This document shows positions 8,593 through 17,496 of a stretch of 64,000 nucleotides of DNA, one piece after another. Where the stretch lies: contig NZ_CP030862.1 in assembly GCF_003325375.1 (NCBI RefSeq), positions 1,429,501 to 1,493,500 on the forward strand, read 5' to 3'. The notes below the pieces were generated by a model, which was not told where the DNA came from, ran no database searches, and saw only the letters and a program-made list of their open reading frames with translations. Every line of letters begins with the position of its first letter. Positions within the stretch are counted from its first letter, which is position 1. The translations under genes and the position numbers were made by a program. Source of the DNA: Streptomyces globosus. Its GTDB lineage: Bacteria; Actinomycetota; Actinomycetes; Streptomycetales; Streptomycetaceae.

Positions 8593-9100
8593 GCAGGCCG
8601 GCGCAGCCGGCTTCCGCAAGGTGTCCCGGGTGGTCCTGCTCGACCCCGCTGACCGGATCCTGCTGCTGCACGGCTTCGAGCCCGCCACGCCCGAGGTCGA
8701 CTGGTGGTTCACCCCGGGCGGCGGGCTGGAGGGCGCCGAGACCCGCGAGGAGGCCGCCCTGCGGGAACTCGCGGAGGAGACCGGCATCACTGCGGCCGAG
8801 CTGGGGCCGGTGCTGTGGCGGCGCCAGTGCGCCTTCCTCTTCGACGGGCGGCTCTGGGAGCAGGACGAGTGGTACTTCCTGGCCCGGACGGGGCAGACAC
8901 GCACCGAGACGACGGGTCTCACCGAGCTGGAGCGGCGCAGCGTCACCGGGGCCAGGTGGTGGACCGCGGAAGAGCTCCTCGCGACCCGCGAGACCGTCTA
9001 CCCCAAGCGGCTCGCCGAGATGCTGGCGGCCCTGCTGGCCGAGGGCCCGCCGGGCGCGCCGGTGGTCCTCGCGCCGGAAATCGACCGGCCGCCCGCGTGA
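8582..9100 (+). CDS. NUDIX hydrolase
   Basis: Protein of 172 residues with a canonical Nudix box (GGGLEGAETREEAALRELAEETGI, about residues 44-67), the metal-binding helix that hydrolyses nucleoside-diphosphate-X bonds. The substrate cannot be told from sequence. GTG 8582 overlaps the sipZ stop, so it is translated with the signal peptidases. From memory, mycobacteria have rnhB between lepB and the DUF2469 gene; here this gene takes that place and rnhB is absent from the window. Confidence 0.88.
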   Translation: MHAEQAGAAGFRKVSRVVLLDPADRILLLHGFEPATPEVDWWFTPGGGLEGAETREEAALRELAEETGITAAELGPVLWRRQCAFLFDGRLWEQDEWYFLARTGQTRTETTGLTELERRSVTGARWWTAEELLATRETVYPKRLAEMLAALLAEGPPGAPVVLAPEIDRPPA

Positions 9101-9143
9101 CTGCCGCACAATGGGGGGACGCACGGCTGAAGGGGAACATGCC

Positions 9144-9452
9144 ATGAGCGCCGAGGACCTCGAGAAGTACGAGACCGAGATGGAGCTGAAGCTCTATCGG
9201 GAGTACCGCGACGTCGTCGGGCTGTTCAAGTACGTGATCGAGACGGAACGCCGCTTCTACCTGACGAACGACTACGAGATGCAGGTGCACTCGGTCCAGG
9301 GCGAGGTGTTCTTCGAGGTGACGATGGCCGACGCCTGGGTGTGGGACATGTACCGGCCGGCCCGCTTCGTCAAGCAGGTGCGCGTGCTGACCTTCAAGGA
9401 CGTGAACATCGAGGAGCTCAACAAGAGCGACCTCGAACTGCCCGGCAGCTGA
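9144..9452 (+). CDS. DUF2469 domain protein
   Basis: Protein of 102 residues, highly charged, beginning MSAEDLEKYETEMELKLYREYRD. It matches the small actinobacterial DUF2469 family, of unknown function and strongly conserved between the lepB and yraN-comM-dprA genes. ATG 9144 follows a weak AAGGGGAAC. A -10-like CACAAT at 9107-9112 would give a leader of about 30 bases. No membrane segment, Cys or known catalytic motif is visible. Confidence 0.9.
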   Translation: MSAEDLEKYETEMELKLYREYRDVVGLFKYVIETERRFYLTNDYEMQVHSVQGEVFFEVTMADAWVWDMYRPARFVKQVRVLTFKDVNIEELNKSDLELPGS

Positions 9453-9591
9453 TCCGGCGGCCCGGCCGCGTCCTCCTGCGGCGCTCCTGTCCCCCTGACG
9501 GGTGAGGGCGCCGTCCACAACGGCCCCTCCGTCCACCAAGATCCACTCCCTTCGGCGGTCCGCGGGACCGTGGCCGTGGAGGTGGTGCGCG

Positions 9592-9963
9592 ATGGACGCG
9601 AAGGGCGTGGCGCGGCAGGCGATGGGGCGGTACGGCGAGGAGCTCGCCGCGCGGCGGCTGGCCGAGGCCGGCATGACCGTCATCGAGCGGAACTGGCGGT
9701 GCCGGGCGGGGGAGATCGACATCCTCGCCCGGGACGGGGACGCGCTCGTGGTGTGCGAGGTCAAGACACGGCGCGAGGGGCCGTACGAGCACCCGATGGC
9801 CGCGGTGCGGCCCGGCAAGGCCGAGCGGCTGCGCAGGCTCGCCGGGCGCTGGCTCGCCGACCACGGCGGACCGCCGCCGGGCGGGGTGCGGATCGACCTC
9901 GTGGGGGTCGTGCTGCCGCGGCGCGGCGCGCCCGTCGTGGAGCACGTCAGGGGGGTGGCGTGA
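9592..9963 (+). CDS. YraN/UPF0102 family nuclease-like protein
   Basis: Protein of 123 residues with the restriction-endonuclease-like core of the YraN family: [12 protein letters not shown], then [21 protein letters not shown], whose E-x-D and E-x-K residues resemble a PD-(D/E)XK active site. The function in the cell is not established. ATG 9592 lies 9 bases after GGAGG at 9578-9582; the longer upstream frame from 9502 is not coding-like. Its stop overlaps the next start (TGATG at 9961-9965), forming a yraN-comM-dprA operon. Confidence 0.9.
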   Translation: MDAKGVARQAMGRYGEELAARRLAEAGMTVIERNWRCRAGEIDILARDGDALVVCEVKTRREGPYEHPMAAVRPGKAERLRRLAGRWLADHGGPPPGGVRIDLVGVVLPRRGAPVVEHVRGVA

Positions 9964-11597
9964 TGGGATTCGCGCGAGCCTGCTCGGTGGCCCTCGTCGG
10001 CGTCGAGGGCGTGGTCGTCGAGGTCCAGGCAGACCTCGAACCGGGCGTGGCGGCCTTCACCCTGGTGGGGCTGCCCGACAAGACCCTGGTCGAGAGCCGG
10101 GACCGGGTGCGGGCCGCTGTCGCCAACTCCGGCGCCGCCTGGCCCCAGAAGAAGCTCACGGTCGGGCTCAGCCCGGCCTCCGTCCCCAAGGGCGGATCGG
10201 GATTCGACCTCGCCGTCGCGGCAGCGGTCCTCGGGGCCGCGGAGGTCGTCGACCCCGCGGTCATCGCGGACCTGGTCCTGATCGGGGAGCTGGGGCTGGA
10301 CGGCCGGGTCCGGCCGGTGCCCGGCATCCTCCCGGCGGTGCTCGCCGCCGCGGAGGCCGGCCACCGCCACGTCGTCGTGCCGCGGGGCTGCGCCGCCGAG
10401 GCGGAGCTGGTGCCCGGGGTCTCGGTGCTCGGCGTCGGCAGCCTGCGCCGGCTGATCGCGGTGCTGACCGGCGCCGACGAGGCGGCCGCCGAGCCCGAGG
10501 AGGAGGCCGGGCCGCCCGGCCCCGGGTCCTCGGCACTGCTGGTGCCCGGCGCGGGGCTGGGCACCGGGGTACTGTCCGGCCGGACGGCGGAGGGCGGCCC
10601 GGGCGACCTGCCGGACCTGGCCGACGTGGCCGGGCAGCAGGCGGCCCGCCGCGCCCTGGAGGTGGCCGCCTCCGGAGGGCACCACCTGTTCCTGAGCGGG
10701 CCGCCGGGCGCGGGCAAGACGATGCTCGCCGAGCGGATGCAGGGCATCCTGCCGCCGCTCACCCGGCAGGACTCCCTGGAGGTGACCGCTGTCCACTCGG
10801 TCGCCGGGATCCTGCCGCCGGGCGACCCCCTCGTCACCCGCGCCCCGTACTGCGCGCCGCACCACTCGGCCACCATGCAGTCCCTCGTCGGCGGCGGTGC
10901 CGGGGTGCCGCGGCCGGGGGCCGTCTCCCTGGCACACCGCGGAATCCTCTTCCTGGACGAGGCCGCCGAGTTCGGCGCGAAGGCGCTGGACGCGCTCCGC
11001 CAGCCCCTGGAGTCCGGCCGGGTGGTCATCGCCCGGGCCGCCGGAGTGGTGCAGCTGCCGGCCCGCTTCCTGATGGTCCTCGCGGCCAACCCCTGCCCCT
11101 GCGGGCGGCACGGGCTCCACGGAGCGGGCTGCGAATGCCCGGCCTCGGTGGTCCGGCGGTACCAGGCCCGGCTGTCCGGGCCGCTGCTGGACCGGGTGGA
11201 CCTGCGGGTGGAGGTCGAGCCCGTCGGCCGCTGCGACCTGGCCCGGCCCGGCAGCCGCGGCGAGCCGACGGCCGTCGTCGCCGCCCGGGTCCTCCAGGCC
11301 CGGGAGCGCGCCGCCGCCCGGCTCGCCGGGACGCCGTGGCGGCTCAACGCCGAGGTCCCCGGACACGAGCTGCGCACCCGCTGGCCGGCCGCCGCCGGGG
11401 CGCTCGCGCAGGCCGAGCGGGACCTGGAGCGCGGCCTCCTCACCGCCCGCGGGCTCGACCGGGTGCTGCGGGTCGCCTGGACCGTGGCCGACCTGCGGGG
11501 CAACGACCGCCCCGACGCCCTGGACGTGGCCGTCGCCCTGGAACTGCGCACCGGCGTGGCCCGCGGCGCCGCCCTCGCGGCTGGAGCCGCGCCATGA
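9963..11597 (+). CDS. comM: Mg-chelatase-like AAA ATPase ComM/YifB
   Basis: Protein of 544 residues. The N-terminal LonC-like domain (about 1-165) contains GLPDKTLVESRDRVRAA and KGGSGFDLAVA. The AAA domain has Walker A GPPGAGKT (near residue 245) and Walker B GILFLDEAAEF. A Cys-rich loop NPCPCGRHG...GCEC precedes SGPLLDRVDLRVEV, as in Mg-chelatase-like proteins. In naturally competent bacteria ComM promotes branch migration during transformation; the role in Streptomyces is not clear. It is coupled to yraN by TGATG and to dprA by ATGA. Confidence 0.93.
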   Translation: MGFARACSVALVGVEGVVVEVQADLEPGVAAFTLVGLPDKTLVESRDRVRAAVANSGAAWPQKKLTVGLSPASVPKGGSGFDLAVAAAVLGAAEVVDPAVIADLVLIGELGLDGRVRPVPGILPAVLAAAEAGHRHVVVPRGCAAEAELVPGVSVLGVGSLRRLIAVLTGADEAAAEPEEEAGPPGPGSSALLVPGAGLGTGVLSGRTAEGGPGDLPDLADVAGQQAARRALEVAASGGHHLFLSGPPGAGKTMLAERMQGILPPLTRQDSLEVTAVHSVAGILPPGDPLVTRAPYCAPHHSATMQSLVGGGAGVPRPGAVSLAHRGILFLDEAAEFGAKALDALRQPLESGRVVIARAAGVVQLPARFLMVLAANPCPCGRHGLHGAGCECPASVVRRYQARLSGPLLDRVDLRVEVEPVGRCDLARPGSRGEPTAVVAARVLQARERAAARLAGTPWRLNAEVPGHELRTRWPAAAGALAQAERDLERGLLTARGLDRVLRVAWTVADLRGNDRPDALDVAVALELRTGVARGAALAAGAAP

Positions 11598-13030
11598 CCC
11601 CGCCCGCCGCCCCCGAGCCGCTGCCGGGGTCCGGGCCGCCGCACGGTCCTGGCTGCGGGCCGATGTCCGGAATCGGGCAGCCGCACGGCCCTGGCTCCGG
11701 TCCGGTGCCGGGTTCCGGGCTGCCGCACGGCTCGGGGCCCGGGCCGCTGCCGGGCTCCGTGCCGCCGGGTTGCTCCGGCTCCGGGCCGCTGCCGGACGGC
11801 GGGCCGCTGGGCGGCCCCGGTTCCGAGGGCCGGGGCCCGGCCGAGGTGGAAGGCGGGCACGGGGGATACGAGGAGGAGCTGCTCGCGCGGGCCGCGCTGA
11901 CGCGGGTCCTCGAACCGGGCGACGTGCACGGGGGCCGGTGGCTGCGCATGTACGGGGCCGCCGCCCTGGTGCGGCTGCTCACCGGGGCCGACCCCGAGCC
12001 CCCCGAGCTGGCCGGGGCGGGGCGGCAGCGGGTCGCGGGATACCGGCTGCGGGCCGCCCGGGCCGATCCCCGCGCCGACCTCGACCGGGCGGCGGAGCTG
12101 GGCTGCCGGTTCCTCTGCCCCGGCACCCCGCAGTGGCCCACCCAGCTCGACGACCTCGGCGACGCCAGACCCGTCGGCCTGTGGGTGCGCGGCACCCCCG
12201 ACCTGCGGACCTGGGCGCTGCGATCCGTCGCCCTCGTCGGGGCGCGGGCCTGCACCCCGTACGGGGCGCACATGGCGCACACCCTGGCCGCCGGCCTCGC
12301 CGAGCGCGGCTGGGTCGTGGTCTCGGGCGCCGCGTACGGGATCGACGGCGCCGCGCACCGCGGTGCGCTCGGGGCCGGCGGGGCGACGGCCGCGGTCCTG
12401 GCCTGCGGGGTGGACACCGCCTACCCGCGGGGCCACGCCGGGCTGCTCGGCGCCATCGCGGGGCAGGGCCTGGTGCTCGGCGAGCTGCCGCCGGGCAGCC
12501 ATCCGACGCCGGCCCGGTTCGTGCTGCGCAACCGGGTCATCGCCGCCCTGACCCGCGGCACCGTCGTCGTCGAGGCGGCCTACCGCAGCGGCTCGCTCGT
12601 CACCGCCCGCCGGGCCCGGCAGCTGGGCCGGTTCACGATGGGCGTCCCCGGGCCCGCCACGAGCGGGCTGTCGGCCGGGGTGCACGAGCTGCTGCGCGGG
12701 GAGGCGGTGCTCGTCACCGACGCGGCCGAGGTGGTCGAACTCGTCGGCGGGATGGGGGAGCTGGCGCCCGAGCGGCGCGGGCCGGTCCTCGCCCGCGACC
12801 TGCTGGACCCGGACACCGCTCGGGTGCTGGACGCACTGCCGGCCGCGGGCCCGGCGCAGGCCGGGGACATCGCCCTCGCCGCTGGGGCCGGCACCGATGA
12901 AGTCATCGGCAGACTGTACGAACTTCACTCTCTGGGGTTCGTCGAACGGCTTGGCGACGCCTGGCGGTTGGCCAAGAGGACACGCCGGGAAGGCACACGA
13001 ACCGGTGGCGAACGGCGAGGCGGTCGGTGA
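11594..13030 (+). CDS. dprA: DNA-processing protein DprA
   Basis: Protein of 478 residues with the Rossmann-like DprA core: ALRSVALVGARACTPYG, VVSGAAYGIDGAAHRGAL, AVLACGVDTAYPRGH and FVLRNRVIAALTRGTVVVEA. A C-terminal winged-helix-like segment follows (IALAAGAGTDEVIGRLYELHSLGFVERL). In competent bacteria DprA binds single-stranded DNA and loads RecA. The N-terminus is unusual: about 70 residues of Gly/Pro-rich sequence formed by four 14-residue repeats precede the conserved domain. ATG 11594 overlaps the comM stop. If translation began downstream the repeats would be lost, but I see no better start. Confidence 0.92.
   Translation: MTPPAAPEPLPGSGPPHGPGCGPMSGIGQPHGPGSGPVPGSGLPHGSGPGPLPGSVPPGCSGSGPLPDGGPLGGPGSEGRGPAEVEGGHGGYEEELLARAALTRVLEPGDVHGGRWLRMYGAAALVRLLTGADPEPPELAGAGRQRVAGYRLRAARADPRADLDRAAELGCRFLCPGTPQWPTQLDDLGDARPVGLWVRGTPDLRTWALRSVALVGARACTPYGAHMAHTLAAGLAERGWVVVSGAAYGIDGAAHRGALGAGGATAAVLACGVDTAYPRGHAGLLGAIAGQGLVLGELPPGSHPTPARFVLRNRVIAALTRGTVVVEAAYRSGSLVTARRARQLGRFTMGVPGPATSGLSAGVHELLRGEAVLVTDAAEVVELVGGMGELAPERRGPVLARDLLDPDTARVLDALPAAGPAQAGDIALAAGAGTDEVIGRLYELHSLGFVERLGDAWRLAKRTRREGTRTGGERRGGR
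11627..11794 (+). repeat. Four 42-bp repeats in the 5' end of dprA
   Basis: The protein reads as four units of 14 residues with consensus GSGxPHGxGxGPxP (residues 12-67). The DNA copies are degenerate but keep a 42-base period. This is an in-frame expansion at the N-terminus. Confidence 0.8.
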
Positions 13031-13239
13031 CCTGGGGCGTTCCGGTGAAAGAGTGAAGCCGATGAATACCGCGGTCTTTCCGCCGGCAGCCGCCGGGACC
13101 GGGCGCCCGGCGCCGGTCCCGGGCCGTCCGTGCGATCCGGGACGCCTCCGGGGCCTCATACGATCCCGTACTCTTCGCGCACCGCGACTACTCCGTCACG
13201 CTACGCTCACAAGGAATCCGGCTCCGGCAAAGGCGAAGC
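13031..13239 (+). promoter_or_regulatory. whiG upstream region
   Basis: A 209-base gap between dprA and whiG. GTCACG followed by CTACGCTCAC at 13195-13210 resembles half of the BldD palindrome (TnACnCnGnGTnA) with mismatches. BldD is known to repress whiG in S. coelicolor, but this match is weak and I do not assign it firmly. No clear -10/-35 pair is seen. Confidence 0.3.
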
Positions 13240-14076
13240 ATGCCCCAGCACACCTCACGGTCCGACCGCGCTGCTGTGCCCACCGCTGCCCGCGGCGGCG
13301 TGCGGCCCACCGCGCCCTCGTCCCTGGAGGCGCTGTGGCGCTCGTACAAGGCCTCGGGTGACGGGCGGCTGCGCGAGCAGCTGATCCTCCACTACTCGCC
13401 CCTGGTCAAGTACGTCGCCGGCCGGGTCAGCGTGGGCCTCCCGCCCAACGTGGAGCAGGCCGACTTCGTCTCCTCCGGCGTCTTCGGGCTGATCGACGCC
13501 ATCGAGAAGTTCGACCTCGACCGCTCCATCAAGTTCGAGACGTACGCCATCACCCGCATCCGCGGCGCCATGATCGACGAGCTGCGGGCGCTCGACTGGA
13601 TCCCGCGCTCCGTGCGGCAGAAGGCGCGGGCCGTCGAGCGGGCGTACGCCACGCTGGAGGCGCAGCTGCGCCGCACCCCCACGGAGCACGAGGTCGCCGC
13701 CGAGATGGGCATCGCCGTGGAAGAACTCCACGCGGTGTTCAGCCAGTTGTCACTGGCGAACGTGGTCGCCCTGGAGGAGCTGCTGCACGTCGGCGGGGAG
13801 GGCGGCGACCGCCTCTCCCTGATGGACACCCTGGAGGACACCGCCGCCGACGACCCCGTGGAGGTGGCCGAGGACCGTGAGCTGCGCAGGCTGCTGGCCC
13901 GCGCCATCAACACGCTGCCCGAGCGGGAGAAGACGGTGGTGACGCTGTACTACTACGAGGGCCTGACCCTGGCCGAGATCGGCAACGTCCTCGGCGTCAC
14001 CGAGAGCCGCGTCAGCCAGATCCACACCAAGTCGGTGCTGCAACTGCGCGCAAAGCTGGCGGATGTGGGGCGCTGA
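13240..14076 (+). CDS. whiG: Sporulation sigma factor WhiG (FliA family)
   Basis: RNA polymerase sigma factor that starts sporulation of aerial hyphae, directing whiH and whiI. The protein has 278 residues. Region 2 contains [22 protein letters not shown] and [20 protein letters not shown]. Region 3 includes [21 protein letters not shown]. The region 4 helix-turn-helix is [26 protein letters not shown] 13240 follows a purine-rich stretch. In other streptomycetes WhiG is held inactive by the anti-sigma factor RsiG bound to cyclic di-GMP; that partner is not in this window. Confidence 0.97.
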   Translation: MPQHTSRSDRAAVPTAARGGVRPTAPSSLEALWRSYKASGDGRLREQLILHYSPLVKYVAGRVSVGLPPNVEQADFVSSGVFGLIDAIEKFDLDRSIKFETYAITRIRGAMIDELRALDWIPRSVRQKARAVERAYATLEAQLRRTPTEHEVAAEMGIAVEELHAVFSQLSLANVVALEELLHVGGEGGDRLSLMDTLEDTAADDPVEVAEDRELRRLLARAINTLPEREKTVVTLYYYEGLTLAEIGNVLGVTESRVSQIHTKSVLQLRAKLADVGR

Positions 14077-15242
14077 CCCGCCGGTACCTCCGTACAGTGG
14101 ACGGGTGCCCAGGATTCGAGCGGCCTCCGTGGCCGAGCACCGGTCGATGCAGCGCGGCGCCCTGTTGGACGCGGCGCGCTCCCTGCTGTCCGAAGGCGGG
14201 ACCGACGCCCTGACCTTCCCCGCCCTGGCGGAGCGGACCGGCCTGGCCCGGTCCTCCGTCTACGAGTACTTCCGCTCCCGCGCCGCCGTCGTCGAGGAGC
14301 TGTGCGCGGTGGACTTCCCCGTCTGGGCCGCGGAGATCGAGTCGGCCATGGAGCAGGCCGCGACGCCCGAGGCGAAGATCGAGGCCTACGTGCGCAGCCA
14401 GCTCGGCCTCGTCGGGGACCGGCGCCACCGGGCCGTGGTCGCGATCTCGGCGAGCGAGCTGGACGCGGGCGCCCGGGAGAAGATCCGCGCCGCGCACGGC
14501 GGCCTCGTCGCGATGATCGTGGAGGCGCTGGCCGCGCTGGGCCAGGAGGAGCCGAAGCTGGCGGCGATGCTGCTCCAGGGTGTCGTCGACGCGGCGGTGC
14601 GCCGCATCGAGCTGGGCGCGGCCGAGGAGCCGGCCGTGGTGACCGAGACGGCCGTCGCGATGGCCCTGCGGGGCGTCCGGGGCTGAGCGCCGCCCCCTCG
14701 GCGGGCAGCAGCCGCGGCGCCGGTCGCGGGAGCAGGCCCAGCGGGTCGAGGTAGTCCCCGCCCGCGAGCAGGCCCCAGTGCAGGCAGGGCCGCGGCCCGC
14801 AGTGGCCGCCCTCCGCCAGGACGGCCACCACCTGCCCGGCCGTGACGGCCTCCCCCTCCTCCACGAGCGGCCGCACCGGCTCGTACGTGGTGCGCAGGCC
14901 GCCCGGCAGCGTGAGCGACAGCACCCCGCGCCCGGCGACCGGCCCCGCGTGGTGCACCCGCCCCGGCCCCACCGCCCGCACCCGCGCACCCACCGGGGCC
15001 GCCAGGTCCACGCCGCGGTGCCCGGCGGCGTACGGGGTCGGCGGCGGATCCCACCAGCGGGCCACCACCAGCGGACCCGGCAGCGGCCGCACCGCTCCCG
15101 CCGGCACCGCCCCCGGCGCATGCGCGGGCGCCCGCGCGCCCGCGGGGGCGCGGGCGGGGGCGTCCGCCTCCGCAGCCGGGCCCGGGGCCGCCGCGCGGGC
15201 GGTGAGCAGCAGCAGTGCGATCAGCAGTGTCGTCACGGTCAT
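13953..15242 (-). CDS. M23-like (LytM) secreted peptidase-fold protein; 3' limit uncertain
   Basis: The protein starts [19 protein letters not shown], a signal peptide. It carries a LytM core of about 110 residues: [48 protein letters not shown]23 enzymes normally have an HxH pair in the last motif; here it is CLH, so the first His is Cys and activity is doubtful. Conserved sequence ends near 14690. The frame then stays open to 13953, running antisense through the whole TetR gene and into whiG. That tail is Arg/Pro-rich and probably not real protein, or the natural stop codon has been lost. M23 proteins cut peptidoglycan or act as amidase activators. Confidence 0.6.
   Translation of the reverse strand: MTVTTLLIALLLLTARAAAPGPAAEADAPARAPAGARAPAHAPGAVPAGAVRPLPGPLVVARWWDPPPTPYAAGHRGVDLAAPVGARVRAVGPGRVHHAGPVAGRGVLSLTLPGGLRTTYEPVRPLVEEGEAVTAGQVVAVLAEGGHCGPRPCLHWGLLAGGDYLDPLGLLPRPAPRLLPAEGAALSPGRPAGPSRRPSRSPRPAPRPRPARCGAPPRRRHPGAASPPASAPPGPARPAPPRSSRRGRRARRGSSPGRPRPARSPRSRPRPGGAGPRRGRAGCARRPRSSPRASRPAPWPTRSPRPRRGSPPRTAPRRRRRGSGSTRRRRTGPGRSAPPGRGRSGRRSRLRTAGSAPRPTGRRAASTGARPRRPLESWAPVHCTEVPAGQRPTSASFARSCSTDLVWIWLTRLSVTPRTLPISARVRPS
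14093..14098 (+). promoter_or_regulatory. -10 box placed for a leaderless TetR mRNA
   Basis: TACAGT ends 6 bases before GTG 14105. No Shine-Dalgarno sequence lies between them, so the transcript would begin at the start codon. Confidence 0.4.
14105..14686 (+). CDS. TetR-family transcriptional regulator
   Basis: Protein of 193 residues. The N-terminal helix-turn-helix is [24 protein letters not shown] (about residues 36-59), typical of TetR, followed by an Ala/Glu-rich ligand-binding domain ([28 protein letters not shown]). The ligand and targets are unknown. GTG 14105 is favoured because a -10-like box sits 6 bases upstream; the in-frame start at 14063 would lie inside whiG. It points toward the M23-like gene on the opposite strand. 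Confidence 0.87.
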   Translation: MPRIRAASVAEHRSMQRGALLDAARSLLSEGGTDALTFPALAERTGLARSSVYEYFRSRAAVVEELCAVDFPVWAAEIESAMEQAATPEAKIEAYVRSQLGLVGDRRHRAVVAISASELDAGAREKIRAAHGGLVAMIVEALAALGQEEPKLAAMLLQGVVDAAVRRIELGAAEEPAVVTETAVAMALRGVRG

Positions 15243-15300
15243 GCGGCCAGCGTGCCCCCGCCGCCGCGGGGCGGGGGCGGGCCTGTGGACGGCGGGCCGG

Positions 15301-15494
15301 TTGTGGACGGCGGCGTCACCTGGCATACCGCCCGGTCCCGTACACTTCTTACGGCGATCCGGGTCACCGGGTCGACTTCGCACGCCCCGGGGCCGGTCGG
15401 CAAGACCGGGTGCCGGCGTCTCTCGGTCCCCTTCGGCGGGGGCAGGACGCAGCGGGGCGTCAGGACCAAAACCGAGAAAACCAAGGAGATGGCC
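15301..15494 (+). promoter_or_regulatory. rpsB promoter region and leader
   Basis: About 250 bases lie between the divergent M23-like gene and rpsB. TTGTGG at 15301-15306 with CATACC 17 bases later, or TACACT at 15341-15346, are possible promoter elements. The leader ends with an A-rich stretch and AAGGAG at 15483-15488. No known S2 leader structure was recognised. Confidence 0.3.
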
Positions 15495-16361
15495 ATGGCC
15501 GTCGTAACGATGCGGGAGCTGCTGGAGAGCGGCGTCCACTTCGGTCACCAGACCCGTCGCTGGAACCCGAAGATGAAGCGCTTCATCTTCACCGAGCGCA
15601 ACGGCATCTACATCATCGACCTGCTCCAGTCGCTGTCGTACATCGACCGCGCCTACGAGTTCGTCAAGGAGACCGTCGCGCACGGCGGCTCCATCATGTT
15701 CGTCGGTACCAAGAAGCAGGCCCAGGAGGCCATCGCCGAGCAGGCGACGCGCGTCGGCATGCCGTACGTCAACCAGCGCTGGCTCGGCGGCATGCTCACC
15801 AACTTCTCCACGGTCTACAAGCGCCTCCAGCGCCTGAAGGAGCTCGAGGCGATCGACTTCGAGGACGTCGCGTCCTCGGGTCTGACCAAGAAGGAGCTCC
15901 TGGTCCTCTCCCGCGAGAAGGCCAAGCTGGAGAAGACCCTCGGTGGTATCCGCGAGATGCAGAAGGTGCCCAGCGCCGTCTGGATCGTCGACACCAAGAA
16001 GGAGCACATCGCCGTCGGCGAGGCTCGCAAGCTGAACATCCCGGTCGTCGCGATCCTCGACACCAACTGCGACCCCGACGAGGTCGACTACAAGATCCCG
16101 GGCAACGACGACGCGATCCGCTCCGTCACCCTGCTCACCCGCGTCATCGCCGACGCCGTCGCCGAGGGCCTGATCGCCCGCTCCGGCGCCGCGACCGGCG
16201 ACTCGAAGCCGGGCGACAAGGCCGCCGGCGAGCCGCTCGCCGAGTGGGAGCGCGACCTGCTCGAGGGTGAGAAGAAGGCCGACGCCGCCGAGGCCGCCCC
16301 GGCCGCCGAGGCTGCCCCGGCCGCCGAGGCTGCCCCGGCCGCCGAGGCCGAGCAGGCCTGA
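15495..16361 (+). CDS. rpsB: 30S ribosomal protein S2
   Basis: Small-subunit protein bound last during 30S assembly. The protein has 288 residues. Signatures include [42 protein letters not shown] and [27 protein letters not shown] 15495 is 6 bases after AAGGAG; an in-frame ATG at 15489 touches it and is less likely. The C-terminus ends in three AAPAAE repeats from an 18-bp tandem repeat. A hairpin separates it from tsf, the usual partner. Confidence 0.97.
   Translation: MAVVTMRELLESGVHFGHQTRRWNPKMKRFIFTERNGIYIIDLLQSLSYIDRAYEFVKETVAHGGSIMFVGTKKQAQEAIAEQATRVGMPYVNQRWLGGMLTNFSTVYKRLQRLKELEAIDFEDVASSGLTKKELLVLSREKAKLEKTLGGIREMQKVPSAVWIVDTKKEHIAVGEARKLNIPVVAILDTNCDPDEVDYKIPGNDDAIRSVTLLTRVIADAVAEGLIARSGAATGDSKPGDKAAGEPLAEWERDLLEGEKKADAAEAAPAAEAAPAAEAAPAAEAEQA
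16290..16349 (+). repeat. 18-bp tandem repeat at the end of rpsB
   Basis: Three near-identical copies of gccgaggctgccccggcc (the first with gccgcc) encode repeated AAPAAE in the disordered tail of S2. Confidence 0.75.
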
Positions 16362-16373
16362 CCCACTGGAGGG

Positions 16374-16395
16374 GCCCGGCGTTCACGCGCCGGGC
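16374..16395 (+). terminator. Hairpin between rpsB and tsf
   Basis: An 8-bp perfect stem (16374-16381 with 16388-16395) closes a 6-base loop, 12 bases after the rpsB stop. No T-run follows, so it is likely a partial terminator or an mRNA-stabilising element lowering tsf relative to rpsB. Confidence 0.6.
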
Positions 16396-16497
16396 ACTTG
16401 CAGCACGGACGATGACGGCGGGGGAGCCGCGCCACGAGCGCGCCTCCTCCGCCGTTCACCCGTAGATCTACGACTTCGAGAGAGAAGCACAAGACTC

Positions 16498-17334
16498 ATG
16501 GCGAACTACACCGCCGCTGACGTCAAGAAGCTCCGCGAGCTCACCGGCGCCGGCATGCTGGACTGCAAGAACGCGCTCGTCGAGGCCGACGGCGACGTGG
16601 AGAAGGCCCAGGAGGCCCTCCGCATCAAGGGTCAGAAGGGCGTCGCCAAGCGCGAGGGCCGCTCCGCCGAGAACGGTGCCGTCGTCTCCCTCATCGCCGA
16701 CGACAACACCTCCGGCGTCCTCGTCGAGCTGAAGTGCGAGACGGACTTCGTCGCCAAGGGCGAGAAGTTCCTCGCCGTCGCCAACCAGCTGGCCGCCCAC
16801 GTCGCCGCCACCTCCCCGGCCGACATCGAGGCCCTGCTCGCCTCCGAGATCGAGCCCGGCAAGACCGTCACCGCCTTCGTCGACGAGGCCAACGCCAACC
16901 TCGGCGAGAAGATCGTCCTGGACCGCTTCGCGCAGTTCACCGGTGGCTACGTCGCCTCCTACATGCACCGCACCATGCCCGACCTGCCGTTCCAGATCGG
17001 CGTCCTGGTCGAGCTGGACAAGGAGAACGCCGAGGTCGCCCGCGGTGTCGCGCAGCACATCGCCGCGTTCGCCCCGCAGTGGCTGTCCGCCGAGGACGTC
17101 CCGGCCGACAAGGTCGAGTCCGAGCGCCGCATCGCCGAAGAGGTCACCCGCGCGGAGGGCAAGCCCGAGGCTGCCATCGCGAAGATCGTCGAGGGCCGCG
17201 TGAACGGCTTCTTCAAGGACGCCACCCTCCTGGGCCAGCCGTACGCGCTGGACAACAAGAAGTCCGTCCAGAAGGTCCTGGACGAGGCCGGTGTCACCCT
17301 GAAGCGCTTCACGCGCATCAAGGTCGGCATCTGA
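16498..17334 (+). CDS. tsf: Elongation factor Ts
   Basis: Nucleotide exchange factor for EF-Tu. The protein has 278 residues. The N-terminal UBA-like domain holds ELTGAGMLDCKNALVEADGD, then KGQKGVAKREGR and the core signature VELKCETDFVAKGEKF. A C-terminal segment includes VNGFFKDATLLGQPYALDNKKSVQKVL. ATG 16498 is chosen because the in-frame upstream codons from 16267 read through the rpsB repeat in another frame. The second gene of the rpsB-tsf pair. Confidence 0.97.
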   Translation: MANYTAADVKKLRELTGAGMLDCKNALVEADGDVEKAQEALRIKGQKGVAKREGRSAENGAVVSLIADDNTSGVLVELKCETDFVAKGEKFLAVANQLAAHVAATSPADIEALLASEIEPGKTVTAFVDEANANLGEKIVLDRFAQFTGGYVASYMHRTMPDLPFQIGVLVELDKENAEVARGVAQHIAAFAPQWLSAEDVPADKVESERRIAEEVTRAEGKPEAAIAKIVEGRVNGFFKDATLLGQPYALDNKKSVQKVLDEAGVTLKRFTRIKVGI

Positions 17335-17422
17335 GTCCGTCCGTACACGACGGGCACCGGACCCCGGTAGGGTCTGAGGCAGTCGTCCGCCTACGCGTGG
17401 AACGACCGCAGATCTGACGAGG

Positions 17423-17470
17423 AGGCCATTGCCGTAGAGGGAACCGCGAGGACCCACCGGCAATGGCCTT
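17423..17470 (+). terminator. Hairpin between tsf and pyrH
   Basis: A 12-bp perfect stem (17423-17434 with 17458-17469) has a 23-base loop and is followed by a T/C-rich run (cttcttcg, the arm included). It ends 27 bases before the pyrH start. It is likely a terminator for rpsB-tsf or an attenuator for pyrH, so part of pyrH-frr-cdsA expression may need read-through or a promoter within 17335-17422. Confidence 0.7.
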
Positions 17471-17496
17471 CTTCGTATGTGCACGAGGAGATCTCC

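Noticed and set aside
11627..11794. CRISPR-like array at the dprA 5' end.
   Set aside because: The repeats are contiguous, in frame and degenerate with no spacers. They encode a Gly/Pro-rich protein segment.
13195..13210. BldD box upstream of whiG.
   Set aside because: Only half of the palindrome matches, with mismatches in the second half. Kept only as a low-confidence note.
15330..15494. Known ribosomal-protein leader RNA before rpsB.
   Set aside because: No conserved stem pattern I know was found, so it is listed only as an upstream region.
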